From assembly GCF_900112775.1 (NCBI RefSeq), contig NZ_FOYZ01000004.1:28530-92529 (forward strand): a DNA stretch of 64,000 bases, in the 5' to 3' direction. The translations under genes and the position numbers were made by a program. The notes under the pieces were generated by a model. The model was not told where the DNA came from. It searched no databases and saw nothing but the letters and a program-made list of their open reading frames with translations. Positions within the stretch are counted from its first letter, which is position 1. Each line of letters begins with the position of its first letter. Source of the DNA: Anaeromicropila populeti (GTDB lineage: Bacteria; Bacillota; Clostridia; Lachnospirales; Lachnospiraceae). Positions 56,776 through 64,000 of the stretch are shown one piece after another.

Positions 56776-59700
56776 GTGAAGACGTTTTTTGAACCACTAA
56801 AAGAATTAAAGGAGTTTCAGGAGTCCAAAAAGCTTTTAAAAAACGGAGTAAGTCCAGTGCATATTACTGGAGCAATCGATACCCAGAAGGTACATTTTAT
56901 GTCGGGCCTGGCAGAGGAGTACTGTTTTAAGGTAATTATCACTTATTCTGAGTTAAAAGCAAAGGAAATTTATGAAGATTACAGGTTGTTTGACAAGGAT
57001 GTATTTTTGTATCCGTCAAAGGATATTATTTTTTATAGTGCTGATATTCATGGAAATGCAATTGTCAGAGATCGTATCAGGGTGCTAAAACGATTACTGG
57101 AAAAGAAGCCAGCTACGGTTATTATGACAGTAGATGGAGGTATGGATCGGCTCCTGCCGCTTAAATATATTGAAAATCAGGTATTTACACTAAAGTCTGA
57201 GCAGGTAATTGATTTAGATATTATAAAGGAAAAGCTGGTGCATTTGGGATATGAACGAGCTGCACAGGTTGAAGGACCAGGGCAATTTGCTGTCAGAGGA
57301 GGTATTATTGATATTTTCCCTTTGACAGAAGATTGTCCTTATCGTGTTGAGCTGTGGGATGATGAAATTGATACGATTCGTTCTTTTGATGTGGAAAGCC
57401 AGCGTTCAATAGAACAAATTGATTCGATAACTATTTATCCAGCAACAGAAGTGGTGCTGGACAAAGACAGGTTTGCAGCAGGAATTCATAAAATTGGAGT
57501 AGATAAAAAGAAGTATGTAGAACAGCTAAAGCAGAATAAGCGGTTTGAAGAGGCGGGCAGGATATCTGAGATTGTGGAGGAGTTTAAGGAAAAAATTCAA
57601 ATCTACAGTGGGTCCATGGGTCTAGAAAGTTATATTTCATATTTCTATGAAGAAACAGTATCTTTTTTTAGTTATCTACAAATGGAAAATTCTATTTTTT
57701 TCGTGGACGAACCAAATCGTTGCAAAGAAAGAGGAGAAGCGGTTGAACTGGAATTCAGGGAAAGCATGTTGAGCCGAATTGAAAAAGGATACATTTTACC
57801 ACAACAAATGGATGCGGTCTATCCTATTCGAGAGGTATTTGCAAAGCTGCTTAAACAAAAATTAGTATTAATCAGTACAATGGATTATACCGATAAAGAG
57901 TTTTCCGCTCATACTTCAGCTAATATTACAGTGAAATCAATGAATTCTTATCAGAATAACTTTGAAGTTTTAATAAAAGATTTGGAGAGATGGAAGCATC
58001 AGGGCTATAGGGTTGTGCTGCTTTCCAGTTCACGAACAAGGGCAAAGCGGTTAAGTGCAGATATTTGTGAATACAATTTAAATGCTTTTTATAGTGAAAC
58101 GCTGGACAGGGAAGTGCAAAAAGGTGAAATCATGGTTGCCTATGGAGTTTTGCACAGAGGTTATGAGTACCCACTTATAAAGTTTGTAGTTATTACAGAA
58201 TCAGATATTTTTGGTGCAGAGAAGAAAAAGAAGAAAAAGAAGAAGTCTTATGAGGGAACTAAGGTTAACAGCTTTACAGATTTGAATATAGGAGATTATG
58301 TAGTCCATGAAAATCATGGAGTAGGTATTTATAGGGGAATAGAAAAAATTGAAGTAGATAAAATTACAAAGGATTATATTAAAATCGAATATGCCAACAG
58401 TGGGACCTTGTATGTACTGGCAACAGGACTGGATGTTATTCAGAAATATGCAGATTCAAATGCTAAAAAGCCAAAACTGAATAAGCTGAACTCAATCGAA
58501 TGGAAAAATACAAAAGCAAAAGTACGAGGTGCTGTAAAAGAAATTGCAAAGGATTTAGTTGAGCTTTACGCAAAGAGACAGTCAAAGAAAGGACATGAGT
58601 TTAGCAAGGACACAGTATGGCAGACTGAATTTGAAGAAATGTTTCCTTATGAAGAGACGGAGGATCAGCTGACGGCAATTGAAGAAACAAAAAAGGATAT
58701 GGAAAGTTCAAAAATAATGGACCGGCTTATTTGTGGTGATGTTGGATACGGAAAGACAGAGGTTGCTATACGCGCTGCATTTAAAGCGGTTTTAGATGGA
58801 AGACAGGTTGTTTTTCTTGTTCCCACTACTATTTTGGCACAGCAGCATTATAATACCTTTACGCAAAGAATGAAAGATTTTCCTGTGACTATTGATATGT
58901 TATCACGATTTAGAACAACAGCACAGCAAAAGAAGGCAATTCAAAAGCTGAAGGAAGGTTCCTTGGATATTATTATTGGTACCCATCGGGTGCTTTCTAA
59001 GGATATTGCCTTTCGAAATCTGGGATTATTAATTATTGATGAAGAGCAGAGGTTTGGGGTTACCCATAAGGAAAAAATTAAACAGATTAAAGAGGATGTG
59101 GATGTTTTAACACTATCTGCCACTCCTATACCAAGAACGCTTCATATGAGCTTGGTAGGAATCCGTGATATGAGTGTACTGGAAGAACCGCCTGTTGATA
59201 GACTGCCTATTCAGACCTATGTATTGGAACATAATGAAGAAATAATACGTGAGGCAATTAACCGGGAATTAGCAAGGGGAGGGCAGGTATATTATGTTTA
59301 TAATCATGTAAACAATATTGACGAAATAACAAATCGTATTGCTGCTTTAGTACCAGAAGCTAATGTATCCTTTGCCCATGGACAGATGCAGGAAAGAGAA
59401 CTGGAAAAAATTATGTTTGAATTCATAAACGGTGAGATTGATGTATTGGTGGCAACTACTATTATTGAAACAGGCCTGGATATTTCCAATGTTAATACTA
59501 TGATTATTGATGATGCGGATCGTCTTGGACTGTCACAGCTTTATCAGCTTCGTGGACGTGTAGGAAGATCAAATCGAACGGCATATGCATTTTTGATGTA
59601 TAAGAGAGATAAAATGCTGAGAGAAATTGCTGAAAAGAGACTTCAGGCAATTAAGGAATTTACTGATTTGGGTTCGGGCTTTAAAATTGCTATGAGGGAT

Positions 59701-60315
59701 TTAGAAATCCGAGGTGCAGGAAATCTATTAGGTGCTAAGCAGCATGGCCATATGGAGGCAGTTGGTTATGATTTATATTGTAAAATGCTGAACGATGCGG
59801 TAAAAGCATTAAAAGGAGAGGCAGTTGAAGAGGCAGAGTTTGAAACATCTGTAGATATGGATGTGGATGCATATATTCCGGCCACCTATATTAAAAGTGA
59901 ATTTCAAAAGCTTGAAATTTATAAGCGTGTTGCTGAAATTGGAAACGAAGAAGAGTTTTTGGATATGCAGGAAGAACTTCTGGATCGCTTTGGTGATATA
60001 CCAAGCAGCGTAAATCATCTCCTTCAGGTTGCATTTATTAAAGCACTTGCACATAAGGCATTTATTATACAGGTTAAGCAGCAGGAAAAAAGTATTAAAA
60101 TGGTGATGTATGGTAAGGCTATGGTTGATGTAACTAAAATTCCTGACTTGATCAAAGAATATAATCATGCAATGGAGTTTACAAAAGATACCAATCCGTT
60201 TTTTACCTTGCGCTTAGATAAAATTTTTGGTAAAGGAAAAATAGAACAGGATAAGGTATTTGAATGCATCAAAAAAGCAGTTAGTAAAATATATGAGTTG
60301 CTTCAAAAAAAATAG
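56776..60315 (+). CDS. mfd: Transcription-repair coupling factor Mfd
   Basis: 1179 residues, GTG start with GGAG upstream. UvrB-homology region at the N terminus (QVEGPGQFAVRGGIIDIFP), a Lys run, RNA polymerase-interacting domain (GDYVVHENHGVGIYRG), then the RecG-like translocase with CGDVGYGKTEVA, DEEQRFG, LSATPIPRTL, TTIIETGLDI and QLRGRVGRS, and the C-terminal TRCF domain. Full length for the family. Removes stalled RNA polymerase at DNA lesions and recruits UvrA. Confidence 0.96.
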   Translation: MKTFFEPLKELKEFQESKKLLKNGVSPVHITGAIDTQKVHFMSGLAEEYCFKVIITYSELKAKEIYEDYRLFDKDVFLYPSKDIIFYSADIHGNAIVRDRIRVLKRLLEKKPATVIMTVDGGMDRLLPLKYIENQVFTLKSEQVIDLDIIKEKLVHLGYERAAQVEGPGQFAVRGGIIDIFPLTEDCPYRVELWDDEIDTIRSFDVESQRSIEQIDSITIYPATEVVLDKDRFAAGIHKIGVDKKKYVEQLKQNKRFEEAGRISEIVEEFKEKIQIYSGSMGLESYISYFYEETVSFFSYLQMENSIFFVDEPNRCKERGEAVELEFRESMLSRIEKGYILPQQMDAVYPIREVFAKLLKQKLVLISTMDYTDKEFSAHTSANITVKSMNSYQNNFEVLIKDLERWKHQGYRVVLLSSSRTRAKRLSADICEYNLNAFYSETLDREVQKGEIMVAYGVLHRGYEYPLIKFVVITESDIFGAEKKKKKKKKSYEGTKVNSFTDLNIGDYVVHENHGVGIYRGIEKIEVDKITKDYIKIEYANSGTLYVLATGLDVIQKYADSNAKKPKLNKLNSIEWKNTKAKVRGAVKEIAKDLVELYAKRQSKKGHEFSKDTVWQTEFEEMFPYEETEDQLTAIEETKKDMESSKIMDRLICGDVGYGKTEVAIRAAFKAVLDGRQVVFLVPTTILAQQHYNTFTQRMKDFPVTIDMLSRFRTTAQQKKAIQKLKEGSLDIIIGTHRVLSKDIAFRNLGLLIIDEEQRFGVTHKEKIKQIKEDVDVLTLSATPIPRTLHMSLVGIRDMSVLEEPPVDRLPIQTYVLEHNEEIIREAINRELARGGQVYYVYNHVNNIDEITNRIAALVPEANVSFAHGQMQERELEKIMFEFINGEIDVLVATTIIETGLDISNVNTMIIDDADRLGLSQLYQLRGRVGRSNRTAYAFLMYKRDKMLREIAEKRLQAIKEFTDLGSGFKIAMRDLEIRGAGNLLGAKQHGHMEAVGYDLYCKMLNDAVKALKGEAVEEAEFETSVDMDVDAYIPATYIKSEFQKLEIYKRVAEIGNEEEFLDMQEELLDRFGDIPSSVNHLLQVAFIKALAHKAFIIQVKQQEKSIKMVMYGKAMVDVTKIPDLIKEYNHAMEFTKDTNPFFTLRLDKIFGKGKIEQDKVFECIKKAVSKIYELLQKK

Positions 60316-60360
60316 TGGCTTATAATAGAGTTGTAATCATGCACTGAGAGGAAATAGAGA

Positions 60361-61398
60361 ATGAACGCTAGGAGAATATTTTTTTGGGGAGTTATGGCAA
60401 TGCTGATGCTTTCGGGATGCAAAAAAGAAGTTGCTGTTGGCAATATGGTTCCGGAAAAGACACAAGCATTAGATGAGAAGCAGGATACTACACTGGAAAC
60501 AGATACTGTAGTAATGACAGTGGGGGACGAAGAAATTGAGTATCAAGAGGTTTTGTTTTATATTTACAAAATAAAACAAGATTATGAAAAAACATTAAGT
60601 GCAGGCGTTTGGACTTTTGAAGTAGCGGACGGGGTATCCTTTGAAGACTATGCCAAAGAAGAAATTATAAATGAACTTACGGAACTTAAGATTATATGCC
60701 AGCAGGCAGTTTCAGAGGGTGTGACATTAACAGACGATGAACTGGCAGATTTAAAACAGCAGGCTAATACGTTTCTTTATTCGTTATCTGAGGAAGATAT
60801 TCAAACCTATGGCTTTACCCAGGAATTAATTGAAAAGATTTATGGGGAACATGCGTTAGCCAATAAAATGTTTGATGTTACAACAGGAGAAGTTGATACA
60901 AGCATTTCCAATGAGGAGGTACGACAGATTAAAGTACAGTATCTGCTTATAATGACTAACGGCGTTAACAAAGAGGGAAAAAATATTCAGATGAATGAAA
61001 AGGAGAAGAAAGCGGCATATAAAGAGGCAAAGAAGTTATATGAAGAGGCAAAGAAGAGTACTGATTTTTATAATTTTGCAATGGCAAATTCAGATCTGGA
61101 TGAAGTGGAGCTTATTTTTGGACAAGAGGAAAAGCCAGATGAATTTGGCAGTCAGGCGGTTTTATTAAAAACAGGGGAGCTTAGTAAAATAATAGAGGGA
61201 AATCAAGGGTATTATATTGTATATTGTGTCAGTGACTGTGATGAGGATGCAACCTTTGAAAAGAAAGAGGAAATCATTCAGCAGAGGCAGACAACGGTAT
61301 TTGAAAGTTCTTACTCCACGTGGTCTGAACAATATAAGGTAGTGGTAAGTAAACCATTGTGGGAAAGGATTGTTTTCGGGGAGGAAACAGAAGAATGA
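60361..61398 (+). CDS. Lipoprotein with PpiC/SurA-type peptidyl-prolyl isomerase domain
   Basis: 345 residues. Signal peptide with LSGC lipobox (Cys20). A SurA_N-like helical part (about 55-175) precedes a parvulin-like region (about 185-300, with NSDLDEVEL and GELSKIIEGNQGYYIVYCV). Resembles PrsA, the extracytoplasmic foldase. The stop overlaps the ATG of the ABC transporter gene; its usual place after mfd is common in this group. Confidence 0.82.
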   Translation: MNARRIFFWGVMAMLMLSGCKKEVAVGNMVPEKTQALDEKQDTTLETDTVVMTVGDEEIEYQEVLFYIYKIKQDYEKTLSAGVWTFEVADGVSFEDYAKEEIINELTELKIICQQAVSEGVTLTDDELADLKQQANTFLYSLSEEDIQTYGFTQELIEKIYGEHALANKMFDVTTGEVDTSISNEEVRQIKVQYLLIMTNGVNKEGKNIQMNEKEKKAAYKEAKKLYEEAKKSTDFYNFAMANSDLDEVELIFGQEEKPDEFGSQAVLLKTGELSKIIEGNQGYYIVYCVSDCDEDATFEKKEEIIQQRQTTVFESSYSTWSEQYKVVVSKPLWERIVFGEETEE

Positions 61399-62174
61399 TT
61401 GAAATTGAGAATTTTACAAAAGTATATAAACTTAGTAAAAAACAGAGGCTGGAGCTGAAAACAAGAAACCACATTAGAAAAGCAGTAGATGGAGTGTCAT
61501 TGTTAATTCCCAAAGGAGAAATATTTGGTCTTTTAGGACCAAATGGAGCTGGGAAGACAACGACACTTCGTTGTATTTCAACATTATTGAAACCAACCCA
61601 GGGAAGTATTCGTGTGTGTGGGCATGATACAATAAAGCATCCTGAAAAGGTGCGTAAAAAAATTGGTTTTTTGACCAACGAAATAAGAATGGATCCGGAT
61701 TTTTCCGCAAAATATATGTTTGAATTTTTTGGGCATCTGCATGGGTTAAATGATGAGGTCATTGGGGAAAGGAGAAAAAAGTTATTTTCCTATTTTGAGA
61801 TTGAAGAATTTCAGAATAAAAAAATAGAACAGCTCTCTACTGGTATGAAACAGAAAATATCTATTGCAGTTAGTCTTGTTCATGATCCAGAAGTTATTAT
61901 TTTTGATGAACCTACGAATGGGTTAGACATTGTGACAGCCAGAAGCGTAACAAATTATTTGCAGCTGTTGAAGGAAGAGGGGAAGCTGGTGCTTATATCC
62001 ACTCATATTATGTCAGAGGCTGAACGGCTTTGTGACAGAGTCGCAATCATTGTAAACGGCAAGAAAGTAATTGATGGGAGTCTGGAGTACATAATGGATA
62101 CTACTGGGACAAGAAATTTGGAAGATGCATTTTTTAATTTGTATTTACAATATACAGAAAGGGGAAAAGTATGA
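61395..62174 (+). CDS. ABC transporter ATP-binding protein, NatA-like
   Basis: 259 residues from ATG 61395 in an ATGA overlap, AGGAGG-like site upstream. Walker A GPNGAGKTTT, signature LSTGMKQKISIAVSL, Walker B VIIFDEPTNGLD, switch His in STHIMSEAE. The NatA/YhaQ-type sequence and the NatB-like permease immediately downstream suggest sodium or toxic-compound export. Confidence 0.88.
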   Translation: MIEIENFTKVYKLSKKQRLELKTRNHIRKAVDGVSLLIPKGEIFGLLGPNGAGKTTTLRCISTLLKPTQGSIRVCGHDTIKHPEKVRKKIGFLTNEIRMDPDFSAKYMFEFFGHLHGLNDEVIGERRKKLFSYFEIEEFQNKKIEQLSTGMKQKISIAVSLVHDPEVIIFDEPTNGLDIVTARSVTNYLQLLKEEGKLVLISTHIMSEAERLCDRVAIIVNGKKVIDGSLEYIMDTTGTRNLEDAFFNLYLQYTERGKV

Positions 62175-63421
62175 ATGGCACAAAATATGTGATACAGAAG
62201 GAACTGGATCGTGTATTCAAAGATAAAAAGCTGGTATTCAGCCTGTTTCTCCTTCCTGCGGTTTTAATGATAGGAATATATTTATTAATGGGTAAATTAA
62301 TTAATATTATGGTCACCGATGTACAGGAGCATGTACCAACTATTTATGTGCAGAATATGCCAGATGGCTTTAATTCTTACGTGGAGCAGCTGAATTTTCC
62401 AGGCAGTGTTATTTATTTTTATGGAGAAAATGTTTTAACGAGAACAGACGAAGGAGAAAAGATTATATCCACAGAGGAAATTAAGGAAAACATTCGGAGT
62501 GGCAGAATCGACCTGTTGGTGGTATTTGAAGAGGATTTTCTGAATCAGGTAGAAAATTATGAAGAGGGTTCTATTATTCCTGAGATTCGCACCTATTATA
62601 ATCCAGCAGAGGATTATTCTGAAGAAGCCAGAAATAAATTTATGGAGCTTGTTATTAATAAATATAAGACTTATTTGCTTGCAAAGCGTATTGGTGACTT
62701 GAATCAGATTATGGTTTTTGATGTGGATCGGGATCCAGCGGCATCATATGTAATGGATGAAACGCGAGCCAATGCAAAAACACTTTCCATGATGCTTCCT
62801 TACCTGGTCATTATGCTTTTGTTTACTGGACCTATGAATCTGGGAATTGATGCAATAACAGGAGAAAAAGAACGGGGGACACTGGCAAGCATGTTGATTA
62901 CACCAATGCAAAGAGGTCAGCTTGTTCTGGGAAAGCTGCTAGCCCTTTCTATCTTATCCTGCCTATCTGCGGTGGTGTATTCCGTTTCTATTATTGTAGG
63001 ACTGCCCGATGTACAGAAGGTCAGCGCAGTGGGAAATGGGACTGTTAGAATCGAGCCAGTGCAGATGGTCTGGCTGTTTATTGTCATGGTGGTGCTTGTG
63101 TATCTATATGTAACCATTGTAGGGCTAATCGCTGTGCTGAGTAAAAGTTCAAAGGAGGCAGGTTCGTACATATCTCCAGTCTATATTATAGTAATTCTGT
63201 CTGGAATTATGACTATGTTTGCAGGAGATTTTACTGTAGATATTGGTATGTTTGGTATACCAGTGTATGGCAGTGCGATTGCCATACAAAAAATTACTAC
63301 AAATGAATTAACGCTTGCCCAGTTTGGAGTAAATGTTATTTCTACGGTTTGTATTTCAGCGATATTAACTATTTTTATCATAAAAGCATTTAATAGTGAA
63401 AAAGTGATGTTTAATGTGTAA
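62171..63421 (+). CDS. ABC transporter permease, NatB-like
   Basis: 416 residues, ATGA overlap with the ATPase gene. N-terminal membrane helix, a large external domain (about 45-195), then five or six helices from about 215 to 410, including GPMNLGIDAITGEKERGTLASML, the conserved segment of NatB/ABC-2 permeases. No substrate assignment beyond the family. Confidence 0.85.
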   Translation: MNGTKYVIQKELDRVFKDKKLVFSLFLLPAVLMIGIYLLMGKLINIMVTDVQEHVPTIYVQNMPDGFNSYVEQLNFPGSVIYFYGENVLTRTDEGEKIISTEEIKENIRSGRIDLLVVFEEDFLNQVENYEEGSIIPEIRTYYNPAEDYSEEARNKFMELVINKYKTYLLAKRIGDLNQIMVFDVDRDPAASYVMDETRANAKTLSMMLPYLVIMLLFTGPMNLGIDAITGEKERGTLASMLITPMQRGQLVLGKLLALSILSCLSAVVYSVSIIVGLPDVQKVSAVGNGTVRIEPVQMVWLFIVMVVLVYLYVTIVGLIAVLSKSSKEAGSYISPVYIIVILSGIMTMFAGDFTVDIGMFGIPVYGSAIAIQKITTNELTLAQFGVNVISTVCISAILTIFIIKAFNSEKVMFNV

Positions 63422-63467
63422 AGAAAAATGAGAGAATATAGAAATTAGAATGACATTGGAGGTTCAC

Positions 63468-64000
63468 ATGGAAAGAATACTAATCATAATGACAGGTGGA
63501 ACAATTAGCAGTATAAAAAAAGAAAATATTCTTAATGTGGATGATGAAGTGACACTGGAGTTACTTATAGATTACAGAAAGCGTTTTGGAGATTCTCAGA
63601 AGTTTGATATCGTAAAACTTATGAATATATTAAGTGAAAATTTTTCTCCTGCAAAATGGGAGGAAGTGGTTGAGGCAGTTTTGCAGGGAATTGAAAAGGG
63701 ATATGAGGGTATTATAATTACCCATGGATCAGATACATTATCCTATACGGCAGCATTTCTGGGAACTCTTTTTGCCAATGTAAAAGTTCCAATTATGCTT
63801 GTTGCTGCTAACTATTCACTAGAGGATAAAAGGAGCAATGGATTTGCTAATTTTATCAGTGCGGTTCATTTTATTCATCAACGCTTAATGACAGGAGTTT
63901 TTGTTGCGTATCAAAATAACAGAGGAGAGAATGAAATATTTCCTGGGGTAAAAATTATGGAATCAGACCCTTACTTTGACCAGTTCAGAAGTATTGATGG
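63468..64000 (+). CDS. L-asparaginase, N-terminal part, cut by window edge
   Basis: Opens with ATG 63468 after TTGGAGG and runs to the edge, 177 codons visible. Asparaginase motifs: IMTGGTISS with the nucleophilic Thr and THGSDTLSYTAAF, plus MLVAANYSLEDKRSNGFANF. No signal peptide, so cytosolic type I-like. The C-terminal half is outside the window. Confidence 0.85.
   Translation, partial: MERILIIMTGGTISSIKKENILNVDDEVTLELLIDYRKRFGDSQKFDIVKLMNILSENFSPAKWEEVVEAVLQGIEKGYEGIIITHGSDTLSYTAAFLGTLFANVKVPIMLVAANYSLEDKRSNGFANFISAVHFIHQRLMTGVFVAYQNNRGENEIFPGVKIMESDPYFDQFRSID

Noticed and set aside
1-64000. CRISPR array, tRNA or rRNA genes
   Set aside because: No regularly spaced repeats and no recognisable tRNA or rRNA segments were seen on either strand.

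Overview
The window is low-GC DNA from an anaerobic Firmicute, most likely a member of the Lachnospiraceae (class Clostridia). The evidence is the gene content: an NADH-linked trimeric [FeFe] hydrogenase, a second [FeFe] hydrogenase-like protein, reverse rubrerythrin with a PerR-type Fur protein, SpoVG, the GlgC/GlgD pair, a preQ1-I riboswitch on queT, and A/T-rich spacers with canonical sigma-A promoters and strong Shine-Dalgarno sites. No rRNA, tRNA or CRISPR array was seen.

Layout. 1-4.85 kb is a scrapyard of dead transposons: two internally deleted ISL3 copies in the same orientation bracket a secreted protein gene, a small membrane protein gene and gene remnants, followed by a broken DDE transposase. 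5-12 kb holds a GH13 glucosidase with a divergent AraC regulator, ClpB, and a DEAD-box RNA helicase preceded by a promoter/hairpin leader. 12.2-17.6 kb is a defence-like locus: an ATPase/TOPRIM gene pair, then a 3.4-kb island inserted into the 3' end of the rubrerythrin gene. The island is bounded by a 44-bp direct repeat of the rubrerythrin tail and carries a broken tyrosine recombinase, an AbiTii-type gene with a partner, and a small HTH protein behind a large palindrome. 17.6-24.8 kb is redox metabolism: rubrerythrin, PerR, hydC-hydB-hydA, and a divergent group-B-like [FeFe] hydrogenase.

24.9-34 kb is a probable operon for a surface protein and a MacB-like ABC exporter (two lipoprotein adaptors, one of them doubled, one FtsX-type permease, two ATPases). 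34-41.3 kb holds a 1302-residue protein with a Het-C-like N terminus, a PAS sensor without a kinase domain, a NarL-type response regulator and a convergent histidine kinase. 41.4-41.9 kb is queT with its riboswitch. 42-47 kb is an SbcD/SbcC-like (YhaO/YhaN-like) pair and a class A penicillin-binding protein. 47-52 kb, minus strand, is a long PRPP synthetase, two helicase-loader/primosome genes and murC, with a cluster of DnaA boxes between murC and the primosome genes. 52.4-64 kb, plus strand, is glgC-glgD-spoVG, a transglutaminase lipoprotein, pth-mfd-PPIase lipoprotein, a NatAB-like ABC transporter and the start of an L-asparaginase.

The strongest candidates for something new are the rubrerythrin-integrated island, whose two adjacent defence-like genes share a 17-residue Gln/Asn-rich motif; the neighbouring ATPase/TOPRIM pair; the Het-C-like giant protein tied to a two-component system; and the DnaA-box cluster upstream of the primosome genes. 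All functional statements are from reading the sequence and from family knowledge; no search was run.
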